Below are positions 15,801-46,487 of a stretch of 49,161 nucleotides of DNA, one piece after another (the stretch's first letter is position 1; the number at the start of each line of letters is the position of its first letter). The translations under genes were made by a program, and so were the position numbers. This DNA comes from Mnemiopsis leidyi. Its lineage: Eukaryota; Ctenophora; Tentaculata; Lobata; Bolinopsidae. The stretch is taken from assembly GCA_000226015.1 (NCBI GenBank), contig JH153385.1, forward strand, positions 392,387 to 441,547, read 5' to 3'. The notes under the pieces are model-generated. The model was not told the DNA's origin. It worked only from the letters and a program-made list of their open reading frames with translations, and did not search any database.

Positions 15801-17920
15801 ATATTATTGGATGTCATGGTCGTTGTATCCATCATCTGTGGTATCGATCAAGAAAAAATCATACTTTACATTTCTGCTAGTCTGATAAATTAGGTTTTTA
15901 ATTTATAAATTTAGTTATAGCTTTTTTTCTTAAGACAGCTCTTATTTCTAGTTTTAATCAAATATATCGCAGCATCCAACAATCTTTTGTCACCACGCTT
16001 TTAAACTTTAAAGATGCACAGCCACTAGCACAGTAGCACCATGACGTTTTGTAAACATTATTGGGAGATGATACTATTACTATAATATGACCTACATAAG
16101 ATTTTTCAAGCCATAAGACCTCCGATGGTTTTTTAATTTCAAGGAAAAACACTCGACAACAGCTTCTTTTAGTTTTGGTACACTCTGGACATAAAAATGC
16201 TGCTTTTCGATCCAGCATTTCCATTCTGCTGTAATTATTGCATTGTTGAGTGTAGGTTACGTTAGGTGAACTAATGTTTTTTTGAGTTTTTGAATAGTTT
16301 GCTCTACTTATTCTAAGTATTGTTAATTTAAGACCTTCTTATGCAGAAACCTTGATAATATGCGAAAAATATTGAAGTTTCAATAGGGTATAATCTTTCA
16401 GAATTCAGACTATGCTTATATTATAGCCTTAGCTTGTGATTTTTAGTCCCGACTCTTCTGTCTTAGTCGTATATTCCGGCAACGACTAAGAATTCTACAA
16501 TTCGAGTTTTTGCGATAAGATTACTGTTGGCTAATGGCTACTATAACAAGTGTTAAAATTTAGGGCAGAATTCAGAGCGGCTGTACAATAAAGTTAAAAA
16601 TTTGTTAATTGAATTAACGTAGATAATTTCCGATATCATTAGGCATTCAATTTTATTCGGATTGTATTGATCGATATGCGAAAATCTGATGAGGTAATTT
16701 TTATAAGTTGCTCGTGTCATTGGGCAGAAGAGTATACTTTAAATTTGTTTATGTTTTTAAAAGATGTTTTATTTGTAAAAGGAAAGTATCACATAACAGA
16801 TTTTTTAATCTTACAACATGGAATTTGAGTTAATTAAGTCAGATATACTAAAAATGGCAGCGGGTATATTCTTAACTTGAACATTTATTGGCAATCTTCA
16901 TACCGTTGCAGATTCAAACCCAAAATCTCAAACTATCCCCCACAAACATCTGGTAACAAAACAACATCCTCACAAGAATTTTATCATGAATGTTGAACTT
17001 TAGATCAGATTTTACTGTCCGAGTTCATGTATGTCAACCTCTAAAAGTTGAAGCACTTGATAGTGATTCTCATTAAGTTTCCTCCAATCTATATCCTACA
17101 TGCATCGTATCATCTTTACAACTACATCCATCTGCCGATCTTGACAAATGGCCAATGCGTTTTGAGATACGACTTTGGATTTGAAAGGGGAACTGAAATT
17201 AAAAGCAATCTATGAGCCTTGAAGCAATACATCAATTGTGACTCGGGATATATGTGATTGTGCATTGTAAGTTTGAGATCGTAAACATTTAGTTTATGGG
17301 TATTACTTATTAATGGATCAATAATCGTGCTTTGGTAGTACATACTATAATAATAGTATATTGGAGTATTATAGTACAGTGTGACTTTTAACTATGAATT
17401 GACTAGAATAGCTTTTTTGGGCACAAAAGCTATTTTTTTCTCCTTGTTTATATTTTCGAAACATATAACATTGTTTCTGACTCCTAAATTTTATTCTAAC
17501 TTTACTCATTCTGTACGATGTACAAACTACAAAATAAAAATGACAGAACTCACTCTTTTCAAATAAAAATGCCCTAATCCTTTACAACTAACAATGACAA
17601 ACAAATTTGGAGGAAAGCTATAACTTACGACTTACGTGTACGGAACCGCCGACCTACAATATGGGGCCGTACCTTAAATCTGCCATACTTCCCAGTTTAT
17701 CAATATAAGCTAATATGATACCTAACAAAATTGTAACATTATATCGGTAAATTTGGTCGATTAACGATTTGACATCAAAAATATTTTTATGGTTTCATTG
17801 ATTAGAAAATATATATTACTAATGATATAGCTGATTATTCTTCTTTATTATAAAAAAAGTGATAGCTCACAAAACTAAATCTTAAGTAGTTAGTCTGTAC
17901 CTTATTCACCACGCCAAGTC
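15801..17920. other. 3' UTR of zinc-finger gene and intergenic DNA
   Basis: AT-rich, with no supported coding exon on either strand. A sense-strand AATAAA at 16587-16592 may be the polyadenylation signal of the zinc-finger gene. The open frames at 15958 (-), 17122 (-) and 17381 (+) have no family resemblance. Confidence 0.5.
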
Positions 17921-18121
17921 TCACTCAAATATAGCATTGGAAATTGATCTTCTCCGATGTGCGGTCATGTCGTCACGAACAAACATCATAACAGTCGTTA
18001 CTCGTCCATCGTTGATAACCTTAAAATAAAATCAGAAGTTAAATGAGAACAAAAAACAAATAGAAAACTCTAAAATTTTTACCACCGCATTCGTCTTTAC
18101 TCTGTAAAGACGACCGCAACC
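17921..18121 (-). CDS. Two possible 3' exons of an unrecognised gene
   Basis: On the minus strand an exon 18121-18083 (after acceptor catttacag, codons starting GCGRLYRVKTNAV) ends at a gtaaaa donor. It joins in phase 0 to 18019-17921 (after acceptor attttaag), which reads VINDGRVTTVMMFVRDDMTA and ends IFE then TGA. The pair is short but well formed. I recognise no family. Another open minus-strand segment behind an acceptor, running down from about 18906, could be an upstream exon, but its donor and phase are unresolved. This could also be chance. Confidence 0.3.
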
Positions 18122-19154
18122 CTGTAAATGAATTATGAGAATGTCCATTTACACTAACAGGATCTTGTTAAAGGTTCTCATGTAACAGTGAGACACATGT
18201 GAGACACATTCCAGAGCCAGTGCTGAAACAAACATGCAGACGGATACTTTCATCTGACTTTATTCTCAGAATTTATTGCAAGGTTTAAGTTGAATTTACT
18301 GCTAGGTTTTCCAGGGCTCTTTTTTGTGATATTTTGATGAATTTATTAGTTATTTGCTTCAAATATTGATATCTCTGACGCTATAGTTTCTAAAATGCTG
18401 TTAATGAACATCAAGTGAGTGAAACTCAATTGAATTGAACTTCACTTCTAGATCACCATAAACTACTAGATTTTATCGATATAGACCGCACTGTTTCATT
18501 TCTAACATCTTTATATAGAGCGAGTTACTTAGCAATTTAGCATGAACCTTTTTTGGGTAGATCTTCTGGATGTCAACCAACGTTGCTGGAGTTTCAACGG
18601 TAAGCAATGATAATATCCCCTCTTGTTTCTTTATTTTCATTGTCAATGTGATACGGTAAACACGCCAAGATATCCGACCATGTTGAGGTTATGCACAGAC
18701 CATAAACTTGCTCAAACAGATAACAAGTTATGTACATGTAATGAGTAATGTCAGTCAGGATTACACCTCCCTGCAGCAATTTAGAGATCGTGTGAGCGGA
18801 AATATCACACGCTATCTGTTAGGCGATCTGGTTGGCTCGCTTCTGTGACACGTGCCTTGATGAAGAGCGCGCATTGGGCCAGCACACAGGCCGTGTTTTT
18901 GTGCAACTGCTAAAAACACAATTATTCGATTTCTTGGACGCTTTCAATTGCTGCCTGTTTGGTTTAATTGATTAATTGATTAACAAAAATTTGACCAAGC
19001 CCTATTAAATTATTAACATCACAATTGTCATATCTATGATTTCTCGGTCATCGAGCCCTCTATTCTTTCTGCACCTTGTCAACTTCCTCGCCCTATCCTG
19101 TGTCCTTATCTGAGTTTCGCACCAACTATCACAAACTCCACCCCTGAAGGAAGA
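18122..19154. other. Region upstream of the distal EGR start
   Basis: Holds possible minus-strand exon fragments near 18600-18906 and, if the distal EGR exon is real, its 5' UTR and promoter. No clear TATA box is seen before 19155. Confidence 0.35.
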
Positions 19155-19892
19155 ATGCTGAAAGTGATGGACAACTGCGTGTACGAAGAGGACCCCCTCT
19201 TTGCGGACACCTTATCAGCCCCCTCCCTGGAAGACTCCTTCGGCCTCCTAGGTGGTGGTGGTAACGACACTCTGGGGGCTCTCACCGAAAGTACATTGAG
19301 TAGTAGTAGTGCAGATAACAGCGACACAACTAATCTTGATAACTTTCTCAGCACTTTCACAGCGGTACGTGATGTTCGGACTCTCGTTTTCAATTGTCTG
19401 TAGTTTATCATGGTTCAGATTATCTAGTTTATGTAGCCGCTTTATAGAAGAACGGTATTTCTGGGAAGTTTTTCTAAATTTTCGAATTTTTCAAACCTCA
19501 TTAGTCGCAATTGAATGGCCCTGATTTATTTCTCGATAATGAAATACTCTCACATGGTCCAATGGACACAGATTGACCTCCAAAAAAGGATAGGAGCTTA
19601 AAATTTGGAGAAATTATGTTCGAAATTTGACATACCTCCCCACTCCCCAGAAATACTGCTATTCTTATTTCTTACATTTGTGTTGACATTGCTAAGGTGA
19701 TGATTGCCAAGGTGATGTTCGATCATCTTTCTGGCCGATGCGAAAAACAAATAATCGCGGGCGAATGCAAGTGTTCCTATTTAATTGATCAGACGATCGC
19801 ACAGGACTGTATCCAGAACACGTTCGACTCTTGGAACGACGATGCGATTGATTTGGACCTTCTTTACAACTTCACCACTTTCAACAGCCAAG
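19155..19892 (+). CDS. Distal alternative 5' exons of EGR
   Basis: Exon 19155-19364 starts at an ATG (second ATG at 19167) and encodes 70 acidic and Ser-rich residues (MDNCVYEEDPLFADTLSAPS, then GGGG, SSSS and NLDNFLSTFT). Its donor is gtacgt in phase 0. Exon 19793-19892 (acceptor ttaattgatcag, donor gtgagc) continues with an acidic and aromatic stretch (DDAIDLDLLYNF) and ends in phase 1. The proximal EGR first exon also ends in phase 1, so these exons can splice straight onto 24747. The isoform would be 523 residues with an activation-domain-like N-terminus. Alternatively this is a separate short gene. An open frame at 20339-20436 does not fit the phase. Confidence 0.5.
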
Positions 19893-20269
19893 GTGAGCTT
19901 GTTATTTCACCAATTTGGTTTCATCCAAATTTTAGGATATTTTCACAAAATTTTTATGTATAATTCATATTCAGGTGATAAAATTAATATTGAATAAATT
20001 CAACATTTCTTATCCCATTTCTTAAGCTTAGGAATATTGATGGTCTTATTCGTCGTCTCAATATGATACAACAATTATACCATTGAGTCGATAAAATTAT
20101 CGACCGTAATTCAAATGAGCCAACTTTTTGATATCTTTGTGATGTGTACCAATAGTTTTTCTCAATTTATTTCTGATAACCCGGCTTGCTTTGTCAACTA
20201 TCGGCTTATACCATCGATAGAAATCGATCTACAACTATAAGTTAATTAAGGTAGAACTAAAGTTAGATC

Positions 20270-20580
20270 GGTAGGGGGTTCCGGAAAATGTCGACAGTAT
20301 CTCTTGAGGGGCGAGAAGACTTTTCCAGGACTTCAGCCAGGACATTCAGCCCCTCCAGGGACCGCTCTCTGACACCCCAGCACGCGACTCAAGTCACGTG
20401 ACCCTATCGGAAATCAAAGTAGCACACGACCAAGTGTAAGCTAACCAGACATTTCCTAGTCACGTGAGCTGGCTGCAACAACACGTGCTCAATAAATATT
20501 ATGTTGTAGAACTAGAACTTGTGCTGAGCTGACTTATCTAATAGACATGATTCCGCACCCTATTTTTTGGTCTGGGTCAC
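20270..20580 (+). mobile_element. Possible LTR remnant with primer-site-like junction
   Basis: GC-richer tract with repeated cacgtga/tcacgtg motifs, then a polyadenylation-like gctcaataaatattatg, then tattttttggtctgggtcac, which resembles the junction between an LTR end and a tRNA primer-binding site. No gag or pol follows. It lies in the large EGR 5' intron. Tentative. Confidence 0.25.
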
Positions 20581-21184
20581 GAGGTCAAAGAATTGAGACG
20601 CTGTGTCCAACGGTGAAGTGTCCATTGCCAAGTTCGTTCCAGTGAACTTACTGGTACTATTGAGATGATACATGGGAAAATTTCAGGTTAATCATGACCA
20701 ATTTTCATATTAAGATCTTGAATCTTCATCGTAAAAAAGTATTGCAAGTATTGCAAAATAGAAGTTGCGGAAGTCAATAAATGAAAGGACCTGTATCACA
20801 TGTCTTGACAAATTTTGCAATAGTGATAATGCTGAATTTACAAGATGAGAATAAAACAGCGTAGGTAACAGTATTTCAAAGCACATCAATCGCTGAATGG
20901 TGAAAATCTTGCTCCGTATTAGTAAACAGTATAGGTTTATTCTTTTAAGATCGACTGTCTGACAAATGAACAGCGGTCGGCGCTCCTGCACCCACAAATG
21001 GCAAGCATTGGATTCAGATAGTAAAAAAGAAATTCAGCCATTTCAATTTAAATCTATCACATTTAAAAATTGAGTCTACTCGATTAATTTAACACTTGTT
21101 TTACTTCGGGTCATCCAACAGCCATGTGGTTACAATGAACCGCGGCCAACTAATGGAGCCGAAAGATCTTATAAGGCCAGCGAC

Positions 21185-21365
21185 GGTTAAGATAGTTTTG
21201 CCAGACTCCATTGGGGCTGCACAGACCCAATGGAGTCCTTAGCCAGAGCGTCTAAGACGCTCACTACGTGGCTGGGCAGTGGACAGCACAGAAATTCGAA
21301 CCTGGGGGCTCTGAACGGAAGTCCAATGCTCTTAACTTTGCGCCACTCAGCCATGGTGCGCAATT
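21185..21365 (-). mobile_element. tRNA-derived SINE
   Basis: On the minus strand an RNA polymerase III A box (tggctgagtggc, near 21342-21353) is followed at tRNA-like spacing by a B box (ggttcgaattt, near 21292-21302), as in Leu/Ser-type tRNAs. A non-tRNA body follows, with an internal inverted repeat (ccaatggagtc near 21228 against gactccattgg near 21204). The arms do not form a full cloverleaf, so this is a SINE head rather than a working tRNA gene. It lies inside the EGR 5' intron, in the opposite orientation. Confidence 0.6.
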
Positions 21366-22889
21366 TTGTAAGAAAAGTCAAAAAATGATAAGTCTTTCCC
21401 TACAACTACAAGATATGTGATTTTCAGAAATCAACAAACATTGCAAATATTTTAGCCAATATCGACTTTGAAAAATGTATCACAGAAAATTTTGCGTTCA
21501 TCAAAATCGCCCAACTATTGCGTTAAAGCATTTTCCATAAAACCTCTAGGAATTTTAAGCAAAACAGCTAGTTGCACGATGGGGACTTTCATAATGAAGA
21601 ATAATAAAAACTTACATCTTTATATATGGCAGATGGATTTCCCGGGGAGGTTAGCGGAATGCGATCCACAAATTTGGAATCAGCATTTGTTAGCGACCGA
21701 AGTGCAGTATTTTCTTAAATGAACAATTGTGGACACCTTATCCGCAAACTCATCCATCAATTATTTTTGTGTGGACTATTCAGATACAAGAGTCCAGAAT
21801 TACCTTCAGTTGGTTGGGAGATGAATTTAGGTAGAGACATGAATTAAGTATTTAGCATAATTAGGCTAAATTTAAGCTTGTTAGCTGCCGTTGCTCGATT
21901 TAAGTCTCTTTTAAAACAACTTAAGAGACAAACAGGACCCCAATCACAGAAAATTCAGATGTGTTCGGAAAATTCCCTCAAAAATTCATGCTTTTTTGAT
22001 TCTACGGGATTCTTCCAGTCTGGCGAAAGGCACTAGAAATGAACTGAAAATCTGACGCACAATAAATCAAGTACAATAAATCTATTTGTCTTAAATGTCT
22101 GGTTGCCGGTAGTACTAGTAAAGGAGTGGTGGCTCGATTTGCGGTAGAGGCTGTATCAGAACTGGATTTAACTTTGGAATGAAAATTCAGATTTTCTCGT
22201 TCAATCGGTGGTCATGGGAATATCATAGTTCTAGTGCAGTGGGTAAAACTTCACAAATCTTGATTAACGGGAGCCTTTTAATCGGAGAAATGACGACTTA
22301 TAAAGAGCCATGAGACATGCAGTCATGATATTTCGGGTCCTAACTGATATCAATCAGGAACGGAAAGATTTTGATGAATTGGGAAGATCAGTAAATCGGA
22401 CAATAATTTTAAAGTCAGTAATTTAATGTCATGCTCAAATGCAGTTCAAGTAGCAAAGCCGGCAAGAAAATACTGTTTCATTTAAAAAACAAAGGAGCAG
22501 GTCCAGTTTGGCAAGGTCAGACAAGAGAGGTGGGAGATTTGCAGGTTGACAACGAACTAGGAGGTTGAGGTGAAGTGTGACATTAACCTAGTGTGACACT
22601 TCATGTCAGGATTACGTACAGTACGTAGGCAGACAGCTGAGCCCACTCAGCTGTAATCCCACTCATTTCATCCCCCATAGTGTCGTACAAACTTGGCACT
22701 AGTTGGGACGGGGGTGGGACTCCGGCCTCTTGGGTGGTTAGGGGGACAATATTCTGATTATTAGCTAGTGGAGATGAGGAATTAGAGGTTATATTGGAGC
22801 GTATAAAGGTTATCTAAAGCGATTTTAATCAAGATAGGTATATGCGTATTGTGTAAGCCCGGCTGAGCACAAGTTACAAACACAGCTTT

Positions 22890-22990
22890 AATTTGCCAAA
22901 GGATTATTATTATCATTATTATCATTCATGTCCTTTCCCTGCATTATTATGTCCTTCATTATCATGTCCTACCATTACGGGTCCTGTCCT
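22890..22990. repeat. ATT/ATC microsatellite with ATGTCCT units
   Basis: Short tandem attattatc and cattatcatgtcct units in the EGR 5' intron. The remaining intron sequence (19893-23850) shows no other supported gene. The frame at 23356-23643 lacks any recognisable domain. Confidence 0.6.
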
Positions 22991-23853
22991 ATCTTTAAAG
23001 GTCGATTATCTTAAAGCACCGGTCTAACACGATTTATTCTTTACAGATAGAGCTGTATGCTACGATAATTGTATCGGACTAAAGCCACCAAACCTCGTCA
23101 ATAATTATACCGTGACGATCCCAACTCACAACCAGTAACCACCTTATATAGAAAAGATAGCACGATTTAACAGAAACTTTTCATGAACAGCCTAGTCCTA
23201 AATAAATGTCGGCGATAGAATGTCTTGCATTTTCAGTCATATCTACCTTGCGAAAATTGACAGAGCTATAATTTTTAAAGCTCGCTCTAGAAGTATATTT
23301 GAGACGTGCTGAACTTGCTTAAACTTTGCCACCGATTTTAATCAAACTCCAATAAATGATTGTCTGCATTTATCTCCCTAGTTTCTGTATAATTGTTCAT
23401 ATCAAATATCTTCTTGGGCCACTTCAGATTTACGTAAAAAGAAATAATTCTGATTGGAACTGGGTTGTAACTCTTTGCTACCGGTTGCAACAAGCATTCG
23501 GTTTTTGTTTGGTTTTTAAGTCTAAACAAAAATTAAAAGAATCGGATCTTTTACAAATGTTGTTAGTGTTACGATCATGGGTACGAGAAGAACAGAAAAT
23601 TCAAGTACCAAAAAAGAAGCCCAAAAATGCCTTAAATGCTTAGTAAAAGCTATGAAAACCTATTAAAACCGATTAACTGGATCATCATTTAATTGTCATT
23701 ATCTCTCTGCTTTTATCTCTCTCCACCCTCTCTCTCTCACACTGACAATTATGTCACATATTTCTGTTTCGAATAAGTATGTGGTTAAGAATTAAGAGCA
23801 CTGATTAATCTGTCTCTGGGGATTACGGTTTTAAGTGAATATATCGAATTGTC

Positions 23854-24080
23854 TGACGTCAAATCCTGGTTATAGCAATCCAATATACTCCATTTCACTA
23901 GGGTGGGCACTGGGCACTGGGCAGTAGCTTTCGAACTTAAACATGCGCGATTAAAGCGTTATTCATTTGCGTCACAGTCCCATTGATCTTTATAGCTTGG
24001 GCAAGCGGCATTTAAATGCAGATTCGCAAGACGAATCGCTTTGTCGATCTATAAATAGAAGCTTGTCTCTGATCGGGAGC
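23854..24080 (+). promoter_or_regulatory. Proximal EGR promoter: CRE and TATA box
   Basis: A perfect cAMP-response element palindrome TGACGTCA lies at 23854-23861 and a TATA box TATAAATAG at 24050-24058, about 200 bases upstream of the proximal EGR ATG (24260). A near-consensus serum-response CArG box, CCTTATATAG, lies further up at 23142-23151. Vertebrate EGR genes are immediate-early genes driven by SRE and CRE sites, so this arrangement fits. Usage is inferred, not shown. Confidence 0.55.
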
Positions 24081-24259
24081 ACCCCGGCAGGGTGGGGCAC
24101 CCTTTATCGCTGCAGTTGCGAGGGAGGCGCTGTCATTTCCGTCGTCAAAGCTTCCCGTCCGTCTCATCTCTTGTTGCGCATCAGATCAACTTGGTCAAAT
24201 CACTTCTACTGAATCAGTCTTATTTCTTGTCTGTCAACTCAGTTTTGCTTCCAGACACC

Positions 24260-26925
<2,666 letters not shown>

Positions 26926-27837
26926 AGTTGATCTTGTTAATTGTTATAGATAATTAATTCGACGATAGAAGTGTTGTTCTAGTTCTACAATTTATTTGGT
27001 TAGAACAACATTTCAAACAATCTGTATTTCTGGTCTTATGGCAGCGGGCCTGCGCAGACCACCCTACGATTGTTGGGACAGACGACATTGTATAATTTAT
27101 TTTATTTCGAATTCAATTCATTATTGTGAGTTTTATGTTATTTCTCAAATGCTCCAACCATTGTATTTCTGCTTGATATCTTACAGTTACACGCCTGAAA
27201 TTACCTTAAATTATTTAAACAGTGTCAATGACCGCTGTCCAACATCACAATCTGAGAAAATCAAATCTCCTGGGGTCTATCTAAGTGTATTGTTGAGACA
27301 TCTGCGGGCAGCTCAGTAAAATTAATTAATTCAATTTACACGTGTCTCATCTCTGCAAGTACAGAAAGAAAATTAAATAGATAAAGGAGCAGCTGTGGAT
27401 GCTACCATTCCAAAATTGTAACTTAAAATTAATTTCTTGAGAATCAAGCGCGTTTCTATTAGCTTCACAATTTTTGCCGCAAAACCAAGTAAAAAATCTC
27501 TTGGAACAATTTATGGTCACTCCTCGACGTATTTTATCGATCTTTTCCAGTATTCCAGATTCCAGTGACAAATTGCTTCAAACATTTGGCATTTGACCAT
27601 TTGTGTTCAGCAATTCGAGAGCCTCTCAGAGATAAAAACTATGCATTTTAAAGCTGCTCTCATCATGATGTAAGGAAATCTAGATACGTCATAAGAATTC
27701 AAGTTTTGAGTAAGAACTTTCATTGTTCCATTTCATACTTTATTGCAATTGTCCTTTTCACACGGGTTCAGTTCAATAACTTTATAACCAGGGTAACGTG
27801 GCGTGTATCGAACTGCCTCCCCACTACGTTTGACCGG
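26926..27837. other. EGR 3' UTR and intergenic DNA
   Basis: No supported exon. The open frames at 26996 (+) and 27347 (-) show no family features. The right end leads into the next plus-strand gene, whose first coding exon might extend back to an acceptor at 27791 (ttataaccag). Confidence 0.45.
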
Positions 27838-28563
27838 ATGAGCTGCAAGGTCGACCTAGAGATGGTACTTTCAACACCCCGAAATGATGTCTGCTCAGGT
27901 AAAGTAGGAGGACAACTGAACGTTTCGCTAAGTTCCACCGGAAAAGTCGTTAGTTACTATTGAAATCGTGAAGTTACTTGTAGATATGTCATCAAAACTT
28001 CCCATGTTTAGAATCCTCGACAGACGACAATGATCAAATCTAAACCATCTTTCAGGGATCAGAGTGAGAAGTTTGAACGAAGACTGGATAAGTCTTGTTG
28101 AATCTGGCACGAAGGACATCGCATGGGAGCTTGGTTATTTTAGGCTGACAAGAGACATACAGGTATAGATTAATTGCAAATGTTCTAATTTTCCTGACTT
28201 TTGATGACATGCTAGAATGGAAAAGATCTTCAGCTTTTCTCCAAAACAGCAAATTAGGACATACCGAGGGGCAAGACCTTTCTCTTTCCCGCAATCCCAA
28301 ACAGAACCCAACCTCAGATGTTCGGGGAAGGGTGGGAGGTGTGCGGCTGTAGATTCTCCCACGGCACGCTAAACGAGCGACTCATGTCGCTGATGTACCT
28401 GAGAAACCACCCTGAAGTTTCGACCCTGGTCGAGTGGAGAGAGAGTCACGAGGGCGAAGCCGGGTGTGGGTGTCTTACAACTACTGATGGTGGAAAGGAC
28501 TGTGAGCTGGTGCATTTTGAGGAGCCCGTTCATCTGCATGAAGTTAGGCGGGTAGCAGACTAA
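27838..28563 (+). CDS. Unrecognised small three-exon protein
   Basis: Exons 27838-27898, 28056-28162 and 28318-28563 join with GT-AG sites and matching phases (1, 0) to give 137 residues from the first ATG (MSCKVDLEMVLSTPRND) to TAA. The frame is open upstream of that ATG back to an acceptor-like site near 27791, so more 5' exons are possible. The middle exon reads LVESGTKDIAWELGYF. The last exon is rich in Cys, Trp, His and Glu (EVCGCRFSHGTL, GCGCLTTTDGG, a FEEPVHLHEVRR end). No signal peptide or membrane segment is visible. The Cys/His pattern could bind metal, but I recognise no family. It converges tail-to-tail with FIGNL1. Confidence 0.6.
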
Positions 28564-29167
28564 TGACTATCACTAGCACAGTCTCGTGAGATAACTTTAT
28601 CTGTTCTGTTTAGAGGGTAGGGTGACCAAATACCTACAGCTTCGTAGCCTACATTCACATGACTTTTTGAGATTGGATTTGGAAGATTATTTATACATCG
28701 AGGTTGAACAATTTGAATTGAATTTATCATCTCATTATCAATTTACGTTTAATCTTTAAGTTTCTTATCGGTTTAAAGATCTTCTATGTGCTTGTTTAGT
28801 TTGTATACGGTCGCTGTTGATGAAACGGATAATTCTTTCATTAATATTACTTGGTCTCAGATATTCCCCCATTAGCTTCTCCAGGCTTCACGGTGTTTAA
28901 AGTTTGACGTGCTTGCTACGTTAAAGTCAAACACTCCCTTTTCGAGAAATCAAAAAATGACGTAACCTTCTTCTCAAGAAAATTTACCAAACTAATACAG
29001 CTTGCTTTACCCATGAAAGTAAAACTTACATAATAATTTCTAAACTTAAACAGTGTCAAACCTTAACTTCCCCGCTCACCCTCGAGAAAGGCAAAACTAA
29101 TTATTTGACGTCATCCTCTAGTGGGTTTACCAGTTAACATTTCTCATTAACAAGACCATCATACCTC
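28564..29167. other. Convergent 3' region between the small gene and FIGNL1
   Basis: AT-rich DNA with no supported exon; probably the 3' UTRs of both flanking genes. A CRE-like TGACGTCA lies at 29107-29114, but its position at gene ends makes a promoter role doubtful. Confidence 0.45.
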
Positions 29168-45611
<16,444 letters not shown>

Positions 45612-46487
45612 TAGAAACAAGAAATAAGAATAAAAACCGTCACTTCTTCTAGTAAGTTACTCGTGACCGAAGTTATCATGTTAAATTAACAAAGGTTTAA
45701 TTTTGCTGTCTCAGTGTCTCATTTGAATTATCGAATTGAAAATTTCAGAGGTTTCCAAGAATAAGTGGAAACCCTAGATCTGTCAGTTTAAATGCAATCC
45801 GACTAGCCATTCTTCCACATACCCATTTCCATAATCATGATAATTCATAATATCCTCAGGACTGTATACTCGTAATGATAATAACGTTGACAAATTCACA
45901 GGACCACATGATAACAATAATAAACGCGCGTGCGTCAAATGCTATTTAATACATGATTCCGGCATGCGTGTTCCATAGTACATCGTCATGTGGCTGCAAA
46001 ATTCCACATCGACCACTCTTACCATGTTATAAATTTATTGATGAAATACATAAAAACAATAAACGTTATTCAGTATTCTCCCAATTCATTTGAGAAAAAT
46101 TGATAATCAAAATAATATCTTGAATAAAATGTTCTTTTACACTGAATATTTGACAGTAAGGCCTGAGTAAATGGTGTCTATATGTTCAATAATGAAGTAT
46201 TAAAGGCTGCGATTAGAATCAGGCCTGTTAGAGCTGACAATTAAGAAAAAATTCTCATAAAAAGACTCAGTGTAAAGAAATGTGTCTTTGGGGAGGGTTC
46301 AGAAATTTTTATCGGAAGCTAGAAGGCACTGTTTATAGCTTCCGATTGATCAAATCTCTGACCACTCCCAAAAATAGCTTTCTCCATTGACCAACTGAAA
46401 AGCAAAAACGAAAATCACACAGCAAAGCAGCATACTTTTACTCAACAGCCCCTTTTGATCTCGTAGTAACTTCAAACAAAACGCATC
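45612..46487. other. FIGNL1 upstream region / 3' UTR of zinc-finger gene
   Basis: No coding exon is seen. It must contain the FIGNL1 promoter on the minus strand and the 3' UTR of the next minus-strand gene. No TATA box is obvious. Confidence 0.45.

Noticed and set aside
20339..20436. Fluent-looking open frame taken at first as a third distal EGR exon
   Set aside because: Its start phase does not match the exon ending at 19892, and it lies in an LTR-like tract.
21185..21365. Functional tRNA gene
   Set aside because: A and B boxes are present but the acceptor and anticodon stems do not pair, so it is a SINE head.
23356..23643. 95-codon plus-strand frame upstream of EGR
   Set aside because: AT-rich, no recognisable domain, and not in phase with EGR exons.
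29107..29114. CRE palindrome TGACGTCA as a promoter element
   Set aside because: It lies between two convergent 3' ends where no promoter is expected.
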